This document shows, piece after piece, positions 49,530 to 58,537 of a DNA stretch of 64,000 bases; the first letter of the stretch is position 1; each line of letters begins with the position of its first letter. Both the position numbers and the translations under genes were made by a program. The notes beneath the pieces are model-generated. The model did no database searches and was not told the DNA's origin. It was given only the letters and a program-made list of their open reading frames with translations. This DNA comes from Streptomyces scabiei 87.22 (GTDB taxonomy: Bacteria; Actinomycetota; Actinomycetes; Streptomycetales; Streptomycetaceae). The stretch is taken from positions 2,666,001-2,730,000 of the forward strand of contig NC_013929.1 of the NCBI RefSeq assembly GCF_000091305.1, written 5' to 3'.

Positions 49530-50213
49530 CTACTTCTCGAAGCGGTACCCCATCCCCGCCTCGGTGATGAAGTGCCTCGGCCGCGAAGGATCGCGCTCCA
49601 GCTTGCGCCTCAGCTGGGCCATGTAGACCCGGAGGTAGTTGGTCTCCGTCCCGTACGAAGGCCCCCAGACCTCCTGGAGCAGCTGCTTCTGGCCGACCAG
49701 GCGCCCGGTGTTGCGGACCAGTACCTCCAGGAGGTGCCACTCGGTGGGGGTCAGCCGGACGTCCCTGCCGTCCCGGTTCACCTTCTTGGCGGCCAGGTCC
49801 ACGGTGAAGTCGCCGGTCTCGACGATCACGTCGCCCTCCTCGCCCCCGACGGGCTCGGCGCGCCGGACGGCGGCGCGCAGCCGGGCGAGCAGTTCGTCCA
49901 TGCCGAAGGGTTTGGTGACGTAGTCGTCGGCCCCGGCGTCCAGTGCCTCGACCTTCTCGTCGGAGGTGTGGCGGGCGGAGAGCACGATGATCGGCACCCG
50001 GGTCCAGCCGCGCAGTCCGTCGATCACCTCGACGCCGTCCATGTCGGGCAGCCCGAGGTCGAGGATCACGACGTCGGGGTGGCGCGCGGCGGCGAGTGCG
50101 AGGGCGGTCGCGCCGTCGTGGGCCGCGTCCACCTCGTACGCGCGTGCCTTGAGGTTGATCACGAGGGCCCGCACGATCTGCGGCTCGTCGTCGACCACGA
50201 GCACCCGGGTCAT
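49530..50213 (-). CDS. kdpE: KdpE response regulator
   Basis: 227 residues: receiver domain with VLVVDDEPQIVRAL, phospho-acceptor Asp in VVILDLGLPDMDG and Lys in VTKPFG, then an OmpR/PhoB winged helix ending GMGYRFEK. KdpE activates the K+-ATPase operon kdpFABC at low K+ or osmotic stress. ATG 50213 overlaps the kdpD TGA (ATGA). kdpFABC is not in the 3 kb upstream, so the regulators stand apart from their usual target. Confidence 0.92.
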   Translation of the reverse strand: MTRVLVVDDEPQIVRALVINLKARAYEVDAAHDGATALALAAARHPDVVILDLGLPDMDGVEVIDGLRGWTRVPIIVLSARHTSDEKVEALDAGADDYVTKPFGMDELLARLRAAVRRAEPVGGEEGDVIVETGDFTVDLAAKKVNRDGRDVRLTPTEWHLLEVLVRNTGRLVGQKQLLQEVWGPSYGTETNYLRVYMAQLRRKLERDPSRPRHFITEAGMGYRFEK

Positions 50214-52852
50214 ATGCCCCGCCTCTCTGCCGATGCGGCCGTGCCGACCGGTGCGTCGGCGGCCGTGCCCCCCGTCGGGGCGGCGTCTGCCCCCGTAGAC
50301 GTGTGCAGGGCCGGGCCGGTGCCCGACGGCGGGGGCGTATCGGGCCCGGGGGCCTTCTGCACGGCCCGCACCGTGAGGACCATGGTCAGTCCCCCGCCCG
50401 GTGTGTCCTCGGCGTCCAGCGTGCCGCCCATCGCCTCGGCGAAGCCGCGGGCGACCGCCAGGCCCAGTCCCACACCGGTCCCGCGCGGAGCGTCCCCGTG
50501 GCGCTGGAAGGGGGCGAAGATGCGCTCCTTGGCCTCGTCGGGGACGCCGGGGCCCCGGTCGGTGACCCGGACCTCGACGCGGCCGCCTAGGGCGCTGGCG
50601 GAGACCTGGGCGGGCGTACCGGGCGGGCTGTACTTGACGGCGTTCTCGACGATGTTGGCGACCGCCCGCTCCAGCAGTCCGGGGTCGACGGCGACCATGG
50701 GCAGGCTCTCGGGGATCTCCAGCCCGACGCTGCCCTCGGGCACCCCGCCCAGGGCCATCGGCACCACCTCGTCGAGGTCGATCTCGCGGATCAGTGTGCT
50801 GACGGTGCCGGTCTGCAGGCGGGACATGTCGAGGAGGTTGCCCACGAGGTGGTCGAGCCGGTCGGCACCCTCCTCGATGCCCGCGAGCAGTTCCGCCTCG
50901 TCCTCCGGCGACCAGGCCACGTCGTCGGAGCGCAGGGACGAGACGGCGGCCTTGATCCCGGCCAGCGGGGTGCGCAGGTCATGGCTGACGGCGGCGAGCA
51001 GCGCGGTGCGGATGCGGTTGCCCTCGGCGAGTTCCCTGGCCCGGCCCGCCTCCTGCTGCAGGCGCCGCCGGTCCAGTACGACGGCGGCCTGCGCGGCGAA
51101 CGCGGCCAGCACCCGGCGGTCCTCGGCGGGCAGGACGCGCCCGGAGAGGGCGAGCGCCATGTGGTCGCCGACCGGCATGTCCACGTCCGCGGCCTCCGGG
51201 CGGTCCACCCGCCGGGGTCCCACGCTGCCCGCGCAGGTCCACGGCTCCACGTCGCTCCCGCGCTCCAGCAGGGCCACCGACTCCATCCCGAAGGTCTCCC
51301 GGACCCGTTCGAGGAGCGCCTCCAGACTGGTCTCGCCGCGCAGCACACTGCCCGCGAGGAACGACAGGATCTCCGACTCGGCGCGCAGCCGGGCCGCCTG
51401 GTGGGTACGCCGGGCCGCGAGGTCCACCACGGAGGCCACCGCCACCGCGACCCCTATGAAGACCACGATGGCGACGATGTTCGTGGGGTCGTCGACGGTC
51501 AGGGTGTGGACGGGAGGCGTGAAGAACCAGTTGAGCAGCAGCGACCCCAGCACGGCGGCGGCGAGGGCGGGCAGCAGACCGCCCAGCAGGGCGGCGGCGA
51601 CCGTCAGCGACAGGAAGAGCAGCATGTCGTTGGCGAGCCCCAGGTCGGTCGAGGAGGCGACCAGCACCAGCGCGAGCAGCAGCGGTCCGGCCGTCCCCAC
51701 CAGCCAGCCCCAGATCATCCGGACCCGGCCGAGCCGGGCGCCCCGGGCGACGGGCAGCCCGCGTCCCTTGCCCGCCTCGTCATGGGTGATGAGGTGGACG
51801 TCCAGGTCGGGTCCGGAGTTCCGGGCGACGGTCGCGCCGACGCCCGGTCCGAACACGTACTGCCAGCTCTTGCGGCGCGAGACGCCGAGCACGATCTGGG
51901 TGGCGTTGCCCCCGCGCGCGAAGGCCAGCAGCGCCGCGGGGATGTCGTCGCCGACGACGTGGTGGAAGGTGCCGCCGAGGTCCTCGACGAGGGTGCGCTG
52001 GGCGGCGAGTTCCTTCGGCGAGGCGGAGGTCAGCCCGTCGCTGCGGGCGATGTAGACGGCCATGACCTCGCCGCCCGCGCCCTTCTCGGCGAGCCGGGCG
52101 GCCCGCCGGATCAGGGTCCGCCCCTCGCGGCCTCCCGTCAGCCCGACCACGATCCGCTCGCGCGATCCCCAGATCCGCGAGACCTGGTGCTCGCTGCGGT
52201 AGGCGTTCAGGTACTCGTCGACCCGGTCCGCCACCCACAGCAGCGCGAGCTCCCGCAGCGCGGTCAGGTTCCCGGGGCGGAAGTAGTTCGACAGGGCCGC
52301 GTCGACCTTGTCGGGCTGGTAGACGTTGCCGTGCGCCATCCGCCGCCGCAGGGCCTGCGGGGACATGTCGACCAGCTCTATCTGGTCGGCCCGCCGGACC
52401 ACCTCGTCGGGGACGGTCTCGCGCTGCCGTACGCCCGTTATCGACTCGACGACGTCACCGAGGGACTCCAGGTGCTGGATGTTGACGGTCGACACGACGT
52501 CGATGCCGGCCGCAAGCAGTTCCTGGACGTCCTGCCAGCGCCGGTCGTTGCGGGAGCCGGGCACGTTGGTGTGGGCCAGTTCGTCCACGAGGGCGACGCG
52601 CGGACGCCGGGCGAGGACGGCGTCCACGTCCATCTCGGTGAAGACCGCGTCCCGGTGGGCCAGCTCCCGGCGCGGGATCTGTTCGAGACCGTGGAGCATC
52701 ACCTCGGTGCGCGGCCGGCCGTGGTGCTCCACGACGGCCACCACGCAGTCGGTGCCGCGTTCGATCCGGCGGTGCGCCTCGGACAGCATCGCGTACGTCT
52801 TGCCGACGCCCGGTGCCGCGCCGAGGTAGATCCGGAGCTTTCCGCGTCCCAT
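50210..52852 (-). CDS. kdpD: KdpD sensor histidine kinase
   Basis: 880 residues. Residues 1-210 are the KdpD domain with Walker A (GAAPGVGKTYAML); residues ~225-370 a universal-stress-like domain; then a four-helix DUF4118 membrane region, a GAF-like segment, the phospho-His of AAVSHDLRTPLAGIKA and the HATPase (NIVENAVKYSPPGTPA, GVGLGLAVARGF). ATG 52852 begins MGRGKLRIYLGAAPG, the family-typical start. It senses K+ limitation and, in some species, c-di-AMP. Confidence 0.93.
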   Translation of the reverse strand: MGRGKLRIYLGAAPGVGKTYAMLSEAHRRIERGTDCVVAVVEHHGRPRTEVMLHGLEQIPRRELAHRDAVFTEMDVDAVLARRPRVALVDELAHTNVPGSRNDRRWQDVQELLAAGIDVVSTVNIQHLESLGDVVESITGVRQRETVPDEVVRRADQIELVDMSPQALRRRMAHGNVYQPDKVDAALSNYFRPGNLTALRELALLWVADRVDEYLNAYRSEHQVSRIWGSRERIVVGLTGGREGRTLIRRAARLAEKGAGGEVMAVYIARSDGLTSASPKELAAQRTLVEDLGGTFHHVVGDDIPAALLAFARGGNATQIVLGVSRRKSWQYVFGPGVGATVARNSGPDLDVHLITHDEAGKGRGLPVARGARLGRVRMIWGWLVGTAGPLLLALVLVASSTDLGLANDMLLFLSLTVAAALLGGLLPALAAAVLGSLLLNWFFTPPVHTLTVDDPTNIVAIVVFIGVAVAVASVVDLAARRTHQAARLRAESEILSFLAGSVLRGETSLEALLERVRETFGMESVALLERGSDVEPWTCAGSVGPRRVDRPEAADVDMPVGDHMALALSGRVLPAEDRRVLAAFAAQAAVVLDRRRLQQEAGRARELAEGNRIRTALLAAVSHDLRTPLAGIKAAVSSLRSDDVAWSPEDEAELLAGIEEGADRLDHLVGNLLDMSRLQTGTVSTLIREIDLDEVVPMALGGVPEGSVGLEIPESLPMVAVDPGLLERAVANIVENAVKYSPPGTPAQVSASALGGRVEVRVTDRGPGVPDEAKERIFAPFQRHGDAPRGTGVGLGLAVARGFAEAMGGTLDAEDTPGGGLTMVLTVRAVQKAPGPDTPPPSGTGPALHTSTGADAAPTGGTAADAPVGTAASAERRGI

Positions 52853-52995
52853 GTCCCCATTGTCTTCCCGTGACCGCCGCCTACGCAGCGTCGACCCTAC
52901 GGCCAATAATCACGGCAAAGGGGACGGGAGACGCGCCGGAGCCGCTCCTTGACGCAACCCTGACGCGCCCCGGGGCCGAGGGCCGCGGGCACGAC

Positions 52996-53032
52996 GAAGG
53001 GGCCGTACTCCACCGGGGAGTACGGCCCCTTC
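52996..53032. terminator. Hairpin between the dut group and kdpDE
   Basis: 15-bp perfect stem GAAGGGGCCGTACTC ... GAGTACGGCCCCTTC with a 7-nt loop (53011-53017), about 50 nt beyond the DUF3710 stop on the minus strand and ahead of kdpD. It probably terminates the DUF3710 operon. Confidence 0.75.
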
Positions 53033-53080
53033 ACAGCCCGTAGCGGTCAGCTCTTAGCGGTCCGGCCGAGCGGTGAACGC

Positions 53081-53860
53081 TCAGCGCACCTCGGTGATCT
53101 CGGGTCCGCGCTGCAGCTGCCCCATGCCTCCGGAGAAGCGGGAACCCGCCTGCTCGTCCTGCTGGACGCCCTCGGGGACCATCTGCGCGTCGTTCGGGAG
53201 CTTCAGGACGATCGGGTCGCGCGGGGCCATCGGGCCCTCGCCGCGGACGACGACCGTGTCCCGGAAGATCTGCTCCAGCAGCCCGGCGGTCTGCGGCTCC
53301 ACCGCGCCCCGGCCGGAGATGACCCCGCGCAGGAACCAGCGGGGCCCGTCCACGCCGACGAACCGGACGACCTGGAAGCCGCCGGTGCCGTCCGGCAGCT
53401 GGACCGGCACCTGGGCGCGCAGCTCCCAGCCGAGCGGACCCTCGACCTCGTCGATGACACCGCCCTGCTGGGTGATGCCGGAGGCGATCTCCTCGCGGAC
53501 CTCGCCCCAGATGCCCTCGCGCTTGGGCGCGGCGAAGGCCTGCAGCTGGACCGCGCTGTCGCGCAGCACGACGGTCGCCGCGACGATCGCGTCGCCCGCT
53601 ACCTCGACCCGCAGCTCCATGCCGTCGACTCCGGGCACGAAGATGCCGCCGAGGTCCACCCGGCCCTCGCCGGGCTCGCGCACCTCGGTGCTGTCCCACG
53701 GCCCGTCGGGGCGGGGCTCCGGTTCGAGCCGCACGCGCTCCCGCCCGACCTCGTCCGCCTCGGTGTCGGCGTCCCCAGCGACGCCGTCGACCTGCTCGGC
53801 CTCGCTCGCCGCGTCCGCCGCGTCCTCGGCGGAACCCTTCTTCTTGCGACGTCCGAACAC
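53081..53860 (-). CDS. DUF3710 protein
   Basis: 259 residues. Starts FGRRKKKGSAEDAAD at GTG 53860, then an acidic N-terminal region and a compact C-terminal domain (VDLGGIFVPGVDGMELRVEV, GPRWFLRGVISGRGAVEPQ) characteristic of DUF3710. Function unknown. It is 1 nt downstream of the dut stop and part of the thioesterase-dut-DUF3710 operon on the minus strand. Confidence 0.85.
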   Translation of the reverse strand: MFGRRKKKGSAEDAADAASEAEQVDGVAGDADTEADEVGRERVRLEPEPRPDGPWDSTEVREPGEGRVDLGGIFVPGVDGMELRVEVAGDAIVAATVVLRDSAVQLQAFAAPKREGIWGEVREEIASGITQQGGVIDEVEGPLGWELRAQVPVQLPDGTGGFQVVRFVGVDGPRWFLRGVISGRGAVEPQTAGLLEQIFRDTVVVRGEGPMAPRDPIVLKLPNDAQMVPEGVQQDEQAGSRFSGGMGQLQRGPEITEVR

Positions 53861-53861
53861 G

Positions 53862-54395
53862 TCACTGTCCTTCCCGGTCGGATACGACCGAAGCGTATCG
53901 ATTCCCACCCGTTGTGCCGCTTGTTGTGCCGCCCACGGCGGCATGACCGCCGGTGGACCCGAAGCCCCCCTCGGCCCGCGCCGAGTCGGGAAGCTCCGCC
54001 ACCTCGTGGAAGCGCACCTTCTCGACCTGCTGGACGACCAGTTGGGCAATCCGGTCGAAGCGTTCGAACCGCACGGCTTCGTGCGGGTCGAGATTCACCA
54101 CGATCACCTTGATCTCCCCACGGTACCCGGCATCAACCGTCCCCGGGGCATTCACCAGGGCGACGCCGCAGCGGGCGGCGAGGCCGGACCGTGGGTGTAC
54201 GAAGGCCGCGTACCCCTCCGGGAGTGCGATGGAAACTCCCGTGGGCAGTACGGCCCGTTCGCCGGGCTTCAGCTCCCGGCTCTGCGTGGTGCGCAGATCG
54301 GCTCCCGCGTCACCGGGCCGCGCGTAGTCCGGCAGCGGCACATCGGGGTCGACGCGCCGGATCAGGACGTCCACGGGGGTACGGCCGTCACTCAC
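53862..54395 (-). CDS. dut: dUTP diphosphatase (dUTPase)
   Basis: 177 residues of trimeric dUTPase with motifs in order: PGDAGADLRT (I), PRSGLA (II), GTVDAGYRGEIKV (III), RFDRIAQLVVQ (IV) and the C-terminal GGFGSTGGH (V) that closes over dUTP. Hydrolyses dUTP to dUMP and PPi to keep uracil out of DNA. The ATG overlaps the thioesterase stop by 4 nt. Confidence 0.97.
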   Translation of the reverse strand: MSDGRTPVDVLIRRVDPDVPLPDYARPGDAGADLRTTQSRELKPGERAVLPTGVSIALPEGYAAFVHPRSGLAARCGVALVNAPGTVDAGYRGEIKVIVVNLDPHEAVRFERFDRIAQLVVQQVEKVRFHEVAELPDSARAEGGFGSTGGHAAVGGTTSGTTGGNRYASVVSDREGQ

Positions 54396-54976
54396 GGGTT
54401 CACCTCGAAGGCGCGGGCCCGCCGGACCTGGTCCGGGTCGTTCATGGCCGCCTGGATCTCCTCGCTGCGCCCGTGGTCGATGAAGTGGTCGACCTTCACC
54501 TCGACGAACAGCGCGTCGGCGCGGACGGCCAGGGCGCCGTCGGGACCGCCGATGCGCCCTTCCGCCGTCGCGAAGATCTTCCGTCCCGCCACCGCCGTCA
54601 CCTCGGCCCGCAGATGCAGCACGGTGCCGACGGGAACGGGCCGCAGGAAGTCCGTCTCCAGCCGCCCGGTCACCGCGATGGTGCGCAGCAGCCAGGTGAG
54701 GGAGCCGAGGGTCTCGTCCAGGGCGCTGGCCAGGACCCCGCCGTGCGCGAGGCCGGGCGCCCCCTGGTGCGCGGGCCGCACCGTGAACTCGGCGGTGAGG
54801 GTGACGCCCTCACCGGCCGTCGCCTCCAGGTGCAGCCCGTGGGGCTGCTCACCGCCACAGCCGAAACACTGCCCGTAGTGCGCGCCGAGCGACTCACCGG
54901 GGGCGGGCGCCTCGGGATGCCGTACGGGCGCCTGGGCGTCCGCCGGGGGTCGCAGGGCCGCGGAAGTACCTCTCAC
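54392..54976 (-). CDS. PaaI-type hotdog thioesterase
   Basis: 194 residues. Hotdog fold with APGLAHGGVLASALDETLGS (HGG...E-type active site region) and ETDFLRPVPVGTVLHLRAEV. YGQCFGCGGEQPHGLHL at residues ~34-50 is a common N-terminal Cys-rich start of actinobacterial PaaI homologues. Acyl-CoA thioester hydrolysis is likely; substrate unknown. First gene of the dut operon. Confidence 0.85.
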   Translation of the reverse strand: MRGTSAALRPPADAQAPVRHPEAPAPGESLGAHYGQCFGCGGEQPHGLHLEATAGEGVTLTAEFTVRPAHQGAPGLAHGGVLASALDETLGSLTWLLRTIAVTGRLETDFLRPVPVGTVLHLRAEVTAVAGRKIFATAEGRIGGPDGALAVRADALFVEVKVDHFIDHGRSEEIQAAMNDPDQVRRARAFEVNP

Positions 54977-55088
54977 AGGCGCAGACCTTACCCGCCCGTC
55001 AGCCTCCGGCCACCGTCCCTACGGGCAGGGTTTCCCCTCGCTCGCCCCTCTTCCCGGGCCCGAGGGCGCCCGTGCCAAGCTAGACACC

Positions 55089-55550
55089 ATGCAGCCCCCC
55101 GCCCCGCCGTACGAAGAACGCCTCACCGCGCCCCGCTCCTGGTGGCTCGTGTGCTTGCTGGTCGGCGTCTCGATGGCCCTCATCCTGCTGCCCTTCGGCA
55201 CCCTCCCCCTCCTGGGCGGGTTCGCCGGCGGCACGGCGGTCGCGGCGGTCGTCGCCAGCTCCTACGGCTCGGTCCGCATCCGCGTCGTCGGAGGTTCCCT
55301 GATCGCGGGCGAGGCGAAGATCCCGGTGAGCGCCCTGGGCGAGCCGGAGATCCTGGACCGCGAGGAGGCCCAGGCCTGGCGCACGTACAAGGCCAACCCC
55401 CACGCGTTCATGCTTCTGCGCGCGTACGTTCCCACCGCCCTGCGCGTCCCGGTCACCGACCCGGCCGACCCGACCCCGTACGTGTACCTGTCGACGCGCG
55501 AACCGGAGCGCCTGGTGGCCGCCCTGGAGGCGGCGAGGACGCCGGCGTAG
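55089..55550 (+). CDS. DUF3093 membrane protein
   Basis: 153 residues with two N-terminal membrane helices (WWLVCLLVGVSMALILLPFG and the next ~20 residues) and a C-terminal domain containing AWRTYKANPHAFMLLRAYVP and YVYLSTREPERL, typical of DUF3093. Function unknown. Divergent from the dut operon, a conserved Streptomyces arrangement. Confidence 0.88.
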   Translation: MQPPAPPYEERLTAPRSWWLVCLLVGVSMALILLPFGTLPLLGGFAGGTAVAAVVASSYGSVRIRVVGGSLIAGEAKIPVSALGEPEILDREEAQAWRTYKANPHAFMLLRAYVPTALRVPVTDPADPTPYVYLSTREPERLVAALEAARTPA

Positions 55551-55605
55551 CGCGCCGCGGGCTCCGGCAGGGGCGTTTTCTCGCCGAACTCTTACCGCCG
55601 GGGGC

Positions 55606-56556
55606 TCAGCCGCCGCCGAGTTCCTTCGGCAACTCCCCGATCGTCAGGGGGTCGGCGGGCTTCTCCAGCGGCGCGAGTTCCGGCAGCGCCTCCCACGGCA
55701 CCTGTGTGCGCCGCAGGTCCTTGCGGATGCGCTCCGCGAGGCGTCTGGTGTCCCGGTGGTTCATGACCGCCCCGACCGCCGCGCCGACCAGGAACGGCAT
55801 CAGGTTCGGCAGGTCGCGCACCATCCGCTTCATGATCTGCTGCCGCAGCTGCCGCTTCATCTGTCCGCCGAGCGCGGAGTTGACCGTGGAGGGTCTGGTC
55901 ACGTCGATGCCGCGTTCCGAGGACCAGGAGTTCAGGTAGGCGGTGCTGCGCTGCCGCAGATTCCCCGGGGGCCGCGCCCCGTACACCTCGTGCAGTTCGG
56001 CGATGAGCTTGAGCTCGATCGCGGCGACCCCGGTGATCTCGGCGGCCAGCTCCGCGGGCATGGCGGGCGGCGCGGGCAGCATCGCGGCGGCCCCGACGCC
56101 CGCGCCCACCGTGGACGTGGCGTAGGCGGCCCCCGCGACGAGCTTGTCGGCGATCTGCTCGGGCCCCAGTCCCGGGAACTGGGCGCGCAGAGCCGCGAGA
56201 TCGCGTACGGGAATCCGCGGGGCGATCTCGATGATCCGGTCGGTGATGTACGCGAGCCCCGCTCTGGCCCGGTCACCGCTCTTGCGGGCCCCGACCTTCA
56301 GGCCCTCTTTCAGTCCTGCGCGGACGACGGCCGCGCGCCGGTCGGCGACCGGCGCCGGAACCTCCACCGGTACGGGCAGGCGCCCCTGCTCATCCGTGGC
56401 GCCCCCCGACGCCATGTCGGACGCACGTTCGAGCGAGGCCGCTCCCTGGTCGGAGGAGCCCCGCTCGTCGTCACGCACGCCGTCGGAGCCGTCGTGGGGC
56501 CCCGGGTCCGCCCCCTTGCGGGAGCGGCGCTTCCAAGGAGGGGTCGAGCCGGTCAC
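55606..56556 (-). CDS. Hypothetical protein, possibly EcsC-like
   Basis: 316 residues. N-terminal 90 residues are polar, low complexity; the rest is helical with Gly/Ala-rich stretches (AAYATSTVGAGVGAAAMLP, FLVGAAVGAVMNHRDTRRLA) and an IELKLIAELHEVYG segment reminiscent of the EcsC family. No catalytic motif. Located between the DUF3093 and DUF4193 genes on the minus strand. Confidence 0.7.
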   Translation of the reverse strand: MTGSTPPWKRRSRKGADPGPHDGSDGVRDDERGSSDQGAASLERASDMASGGATDEQGRLPVPVEVPAPVADRRAAVVRAGLKEGLKVGARKSGDRARAGLAYITDRIIEIAPRIPVRDLAALRAQFPGLGPEQIADKLVAGAAYATSTVGAGVGAAAMLPAPPAMPAELAAEITGVAAIELKLIAELHEVYGARPPGNLRQRSTAYLNSWSSERGIDVTRPSTVNSALGGQMKRQLRQQIMKRMVRDLPNLMPFLVGAAVGAVMNHRDTRRLAERIRKDLRRTQVPWEALPELAPLEKPADPLTIGELPKELGGG

Positions 56557-56569
56557 GGCCGACCCCGCC

Positions 56570-56866
56570 TCAGTCGCAGTCGCGGCAGATGGGCTGACCG
56601 TTCTTCTCGCGGGCCAGCTGGCTGCGGTGGTGCACCAGGAAGCAGCTCATGCAGGTGAACTCGTCCTGCTGCTTGGGCAGTACCCGGACGGCCAGCTCCT
56701 CGTTCGAGAGGTCGGCCCCGGGCAGTTCCAGGCCTTCCGCGGCCTCGAACTCGTCTACATCCACGGCGGACGTCGACTTGTCGTTCCGGCGAGCCTTGAG
56801 TTCTTCCAGGCTGTCCGAGTCGACGTCGTCGTCGGTCTTGCGTGGGGTGTCGTAATCCGTTGCCAT
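56570..56866 (-). CDS. DUF4193 zinc-ribbon-type protein
   Basis: 98 residues: an acidic N-terminus (MATDYDTPRKTDDDVDSDSL) and a C-terminal Cys cluster, FTCMSCFLVHHRSQLA and ICRDCD (two CxxC pairs), the DUF4193 hallmark. It probably binds Zn and interacts with nucleic acid or protein; function unknown. Conserved in actinobacteria near dut. Confidence 0.9.
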   Translation of the reverse strand: MATDYDTPRKTDDDVDSDSLEELKARRNDKSTSAVDVDEFEAAEGLELPGADLSNEELAVRVLPKQQDEFTCMSCFLVHHRSQLAREKNGQPICRDCD

Positions 56867-57268
56867 GTCGCTCTCCCCCTCTGGGTGTCTGCGGTGTCTC
56901 CCGCACGTAACGCGTGAGAGGCCGGACTTGTGCCCGACCTGAGGCGGAGATTTTGCCTCACATCAAGGTCTGTTACTCAATCGACACCCAACCGGACTCC
57001 TCAAGAGTGATCGGCTTGGATGGCGAACGGGACCGTACACGGTCCGGAGGCTGCTTATCAAAGGCGCTTCAGCATGTACTTCCCGTGATCTCAACCCCTG
57101 AAAACCCGGATTATCCCGGCTTTCCGGAGGCCACATGATCACGCTCGGTAGATGGCCGGAAATTCGCCCATGTGATCGATCACACATCGGTCGTGCACGA
57201 CCGATTCGATCAGGTGCCCCGAAAATTCCGCGCAAAGCGAACACGTCCTGGAAACCGGGGCCATTTTC
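56867..57268. other. Intergenic region upstream of DUF4193 and downstream of cutS
   Basis: 402 nt without a supported gene, AT-richer than its neighbours. It holds two dyads: GGACCGT-AC-ACGGTCC (57030-57045) and the larger hairpin at 57173-57210. The promoter of the minus-strand DUF4193 gene must lie in its left part. Confidence 0.5.
57173..57210 (-). terminator. Long hairpin downstream of cutS
   Basis: A perfect 20-bp palindrome ATCGGTCGTGCACGACCGAT (57184-57203) is enclosed by a second pair, TGATCGA (57173-57179) and TCGATCA (57204-57210), leaving a 4-nt bulge. About 60 nt past the cutS stop; likely a terminator, though the symmetry also suits a protein operator. Confidence 0.5.
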
Positions 57269-58531
57269 TCAGACGGGCAGGGTCACGCGCATCACGAGTC
57301 CCCCTCCCTCACGTGGCCGGGCGGCGATATGGCCGCCGTGCGCGCGGGCGACGGACCGGACGATCGACAGGCCGAGGCCCACGCCCTTGTCACTGCCCGT
57401 GCGCTCCGTACGCAGCCGCCGGAACGGCTCGAAAAGATTGTCGATCTCGTACGCCGGGACCACGGGCCCGGTGTTCGTGACCACCAGGACCGCCTGTCCG
57501 TGCTGCAGCTCCGTCGTGACCTCCACCCAGCCGCCCGGCCCCGGCACGTTGTACCGGACGGCGTTCTGGACCAGGTTCAGGGCGATGCGCTCCAGCAGGA
57601 CGCCGTTGCCCTGGACGACCGCGGGGGCCCACTCGCCGCGGATCTCCACCTTCTTGGCCTCCGCCTCGGAGCGCACCTGGTCGATGGCCCGGGAGGCGAC
57701 CTCGGCGAGGTCCACGGGCTTGCGCTCGACGATCTGGTTGTCGCTGCGGGCCAGCAGCAGCAGACCTTCGACGAGCTGCTCGCTGCGCTCGTTGGTGGCG
57801 AGCAGCGTCTTGCCCAGCTGCTGCAGCTCGGTCGGCGCGCCCGGATCGGAGAGGTGCACCTCCAGCAGGGTGCGGTTGATCGCGAGCGGTGTCCGCAGCT
57901 CGTGCGAGGCGTTCCCGACGAACCGCTGCTGGGCGGTGAAGGCACGCTGGAGCCGGTCCAGCATCTCGTCGAAGGTGTCCGCCAGCTCCTTCAGCTCGTC
58001 GTCCGGACCGTCCAGCTCGATCCGGCGCGACAGGTCCGAGCCGGCCACCGCGCGGGCGGTGCGGGTGATCCGGCCGAGCGGCGCGAGCACCCGGCCCGCC
58101 ATCGCGTACCCGAACGCGAACGCGATCACCGCAAGCCCGAGCAGGGCCAGCAGGGAACGGCTGAGCAGGGTGTCCAGGGCCTTCTGGCGGTGGTCGTCGA
58201 TGCAGGCGGAGATCGCCGCGTTGAAGTCGTCGAGCTTGAGGTTGGTCGGGGCCGTGTTGGCGTCGACCGTGGGACACAGGGCGCTGGAGACGCTGATGTT
58301 GTCGCCCCCCTCGATCTTGAACACCGGCGTGTTGCCGGTGCTCACGGCCTGGGCGGCGAGCAGATAGATGATCGACAGCAGCAGGATCCCGGCGATCAGG
58401 AACATGCCGCCGTACAGCAGCGTGAGCCTTATCCGGATGGTCGGGCGCAGCCAGGGCAGCGGGTTCTGCGCCCGCCGGGGGTCCCAGGTGGGCTTCGGGG
58501 GCGCCTGGGGCGGCGCCGGGGCGGGGGCCAC
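57269..58531 (-). CDS. cutS: CutS sensor histidine kinase
   Basis: 420 residues. One membrane helix at ~35-58, an extracytoplasmic domain with two cysteines (SSALCPTVD and ISACIDDH), a second helix at ~135-160, HAMP, the phospho-His of FVGNASHELRTPLAINRTLL, and HATPase motifs NAVRYNVP and GLGLSIVRSVARAHGG. CutRS monitors the secretion/extracytoplasmic state in Streptomyces; paired external Cys fits redox or disulfide sensing. GTG start at 58531, 6 nt after cutR. Confidence 0.93.
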   Translation of the reverse strand: MAPAPAPPQAPPKPTWDPRRAQNPLPWLRPTIRIRLTLLYGGMFLIAGILLLSIIYLLAAQAVSTGNTPVFKIEGGDNISVSSALCPTVDANTAPTNLKLDDFNAAISACIDDHRQKALDTLLSRSLLALLGLAVIAFAFGYAMAGRVLAPLGRITRTARAVAGSDLSRRIELDGPDDELKELADTFDEMLDRLQRAFTAQQRFVGNASHELRTPLAINRTLLEVHLSDPGAPTELQQLGKTLLATNERSEQLVEGLLLLARSDNQIVERKPVDLAEVASRAIDQVRSEAEAKKVEIRGEWAPAVVQGNGVLLERIALNLVQNAVRYNVPGPGGWVEVTTELQHGQAVLVVTNTGPVVPAYEIDNLFEPFRRLRTERTGSDKGVGLGLSIVRSVARAHGGHIAARPREGGGLVMRVTLPV

Positions 58532-58537
58532 GGCGGA

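Noticed and set aside
48741..52055. 1104-codon open frame on the + strand opposite DUF3159, kdpE and kdpD
   Set aside because: Antisense shadow of high-GC genes; Ser/Pro/Arg-rich, no domain, and the opposite strand has clear families.
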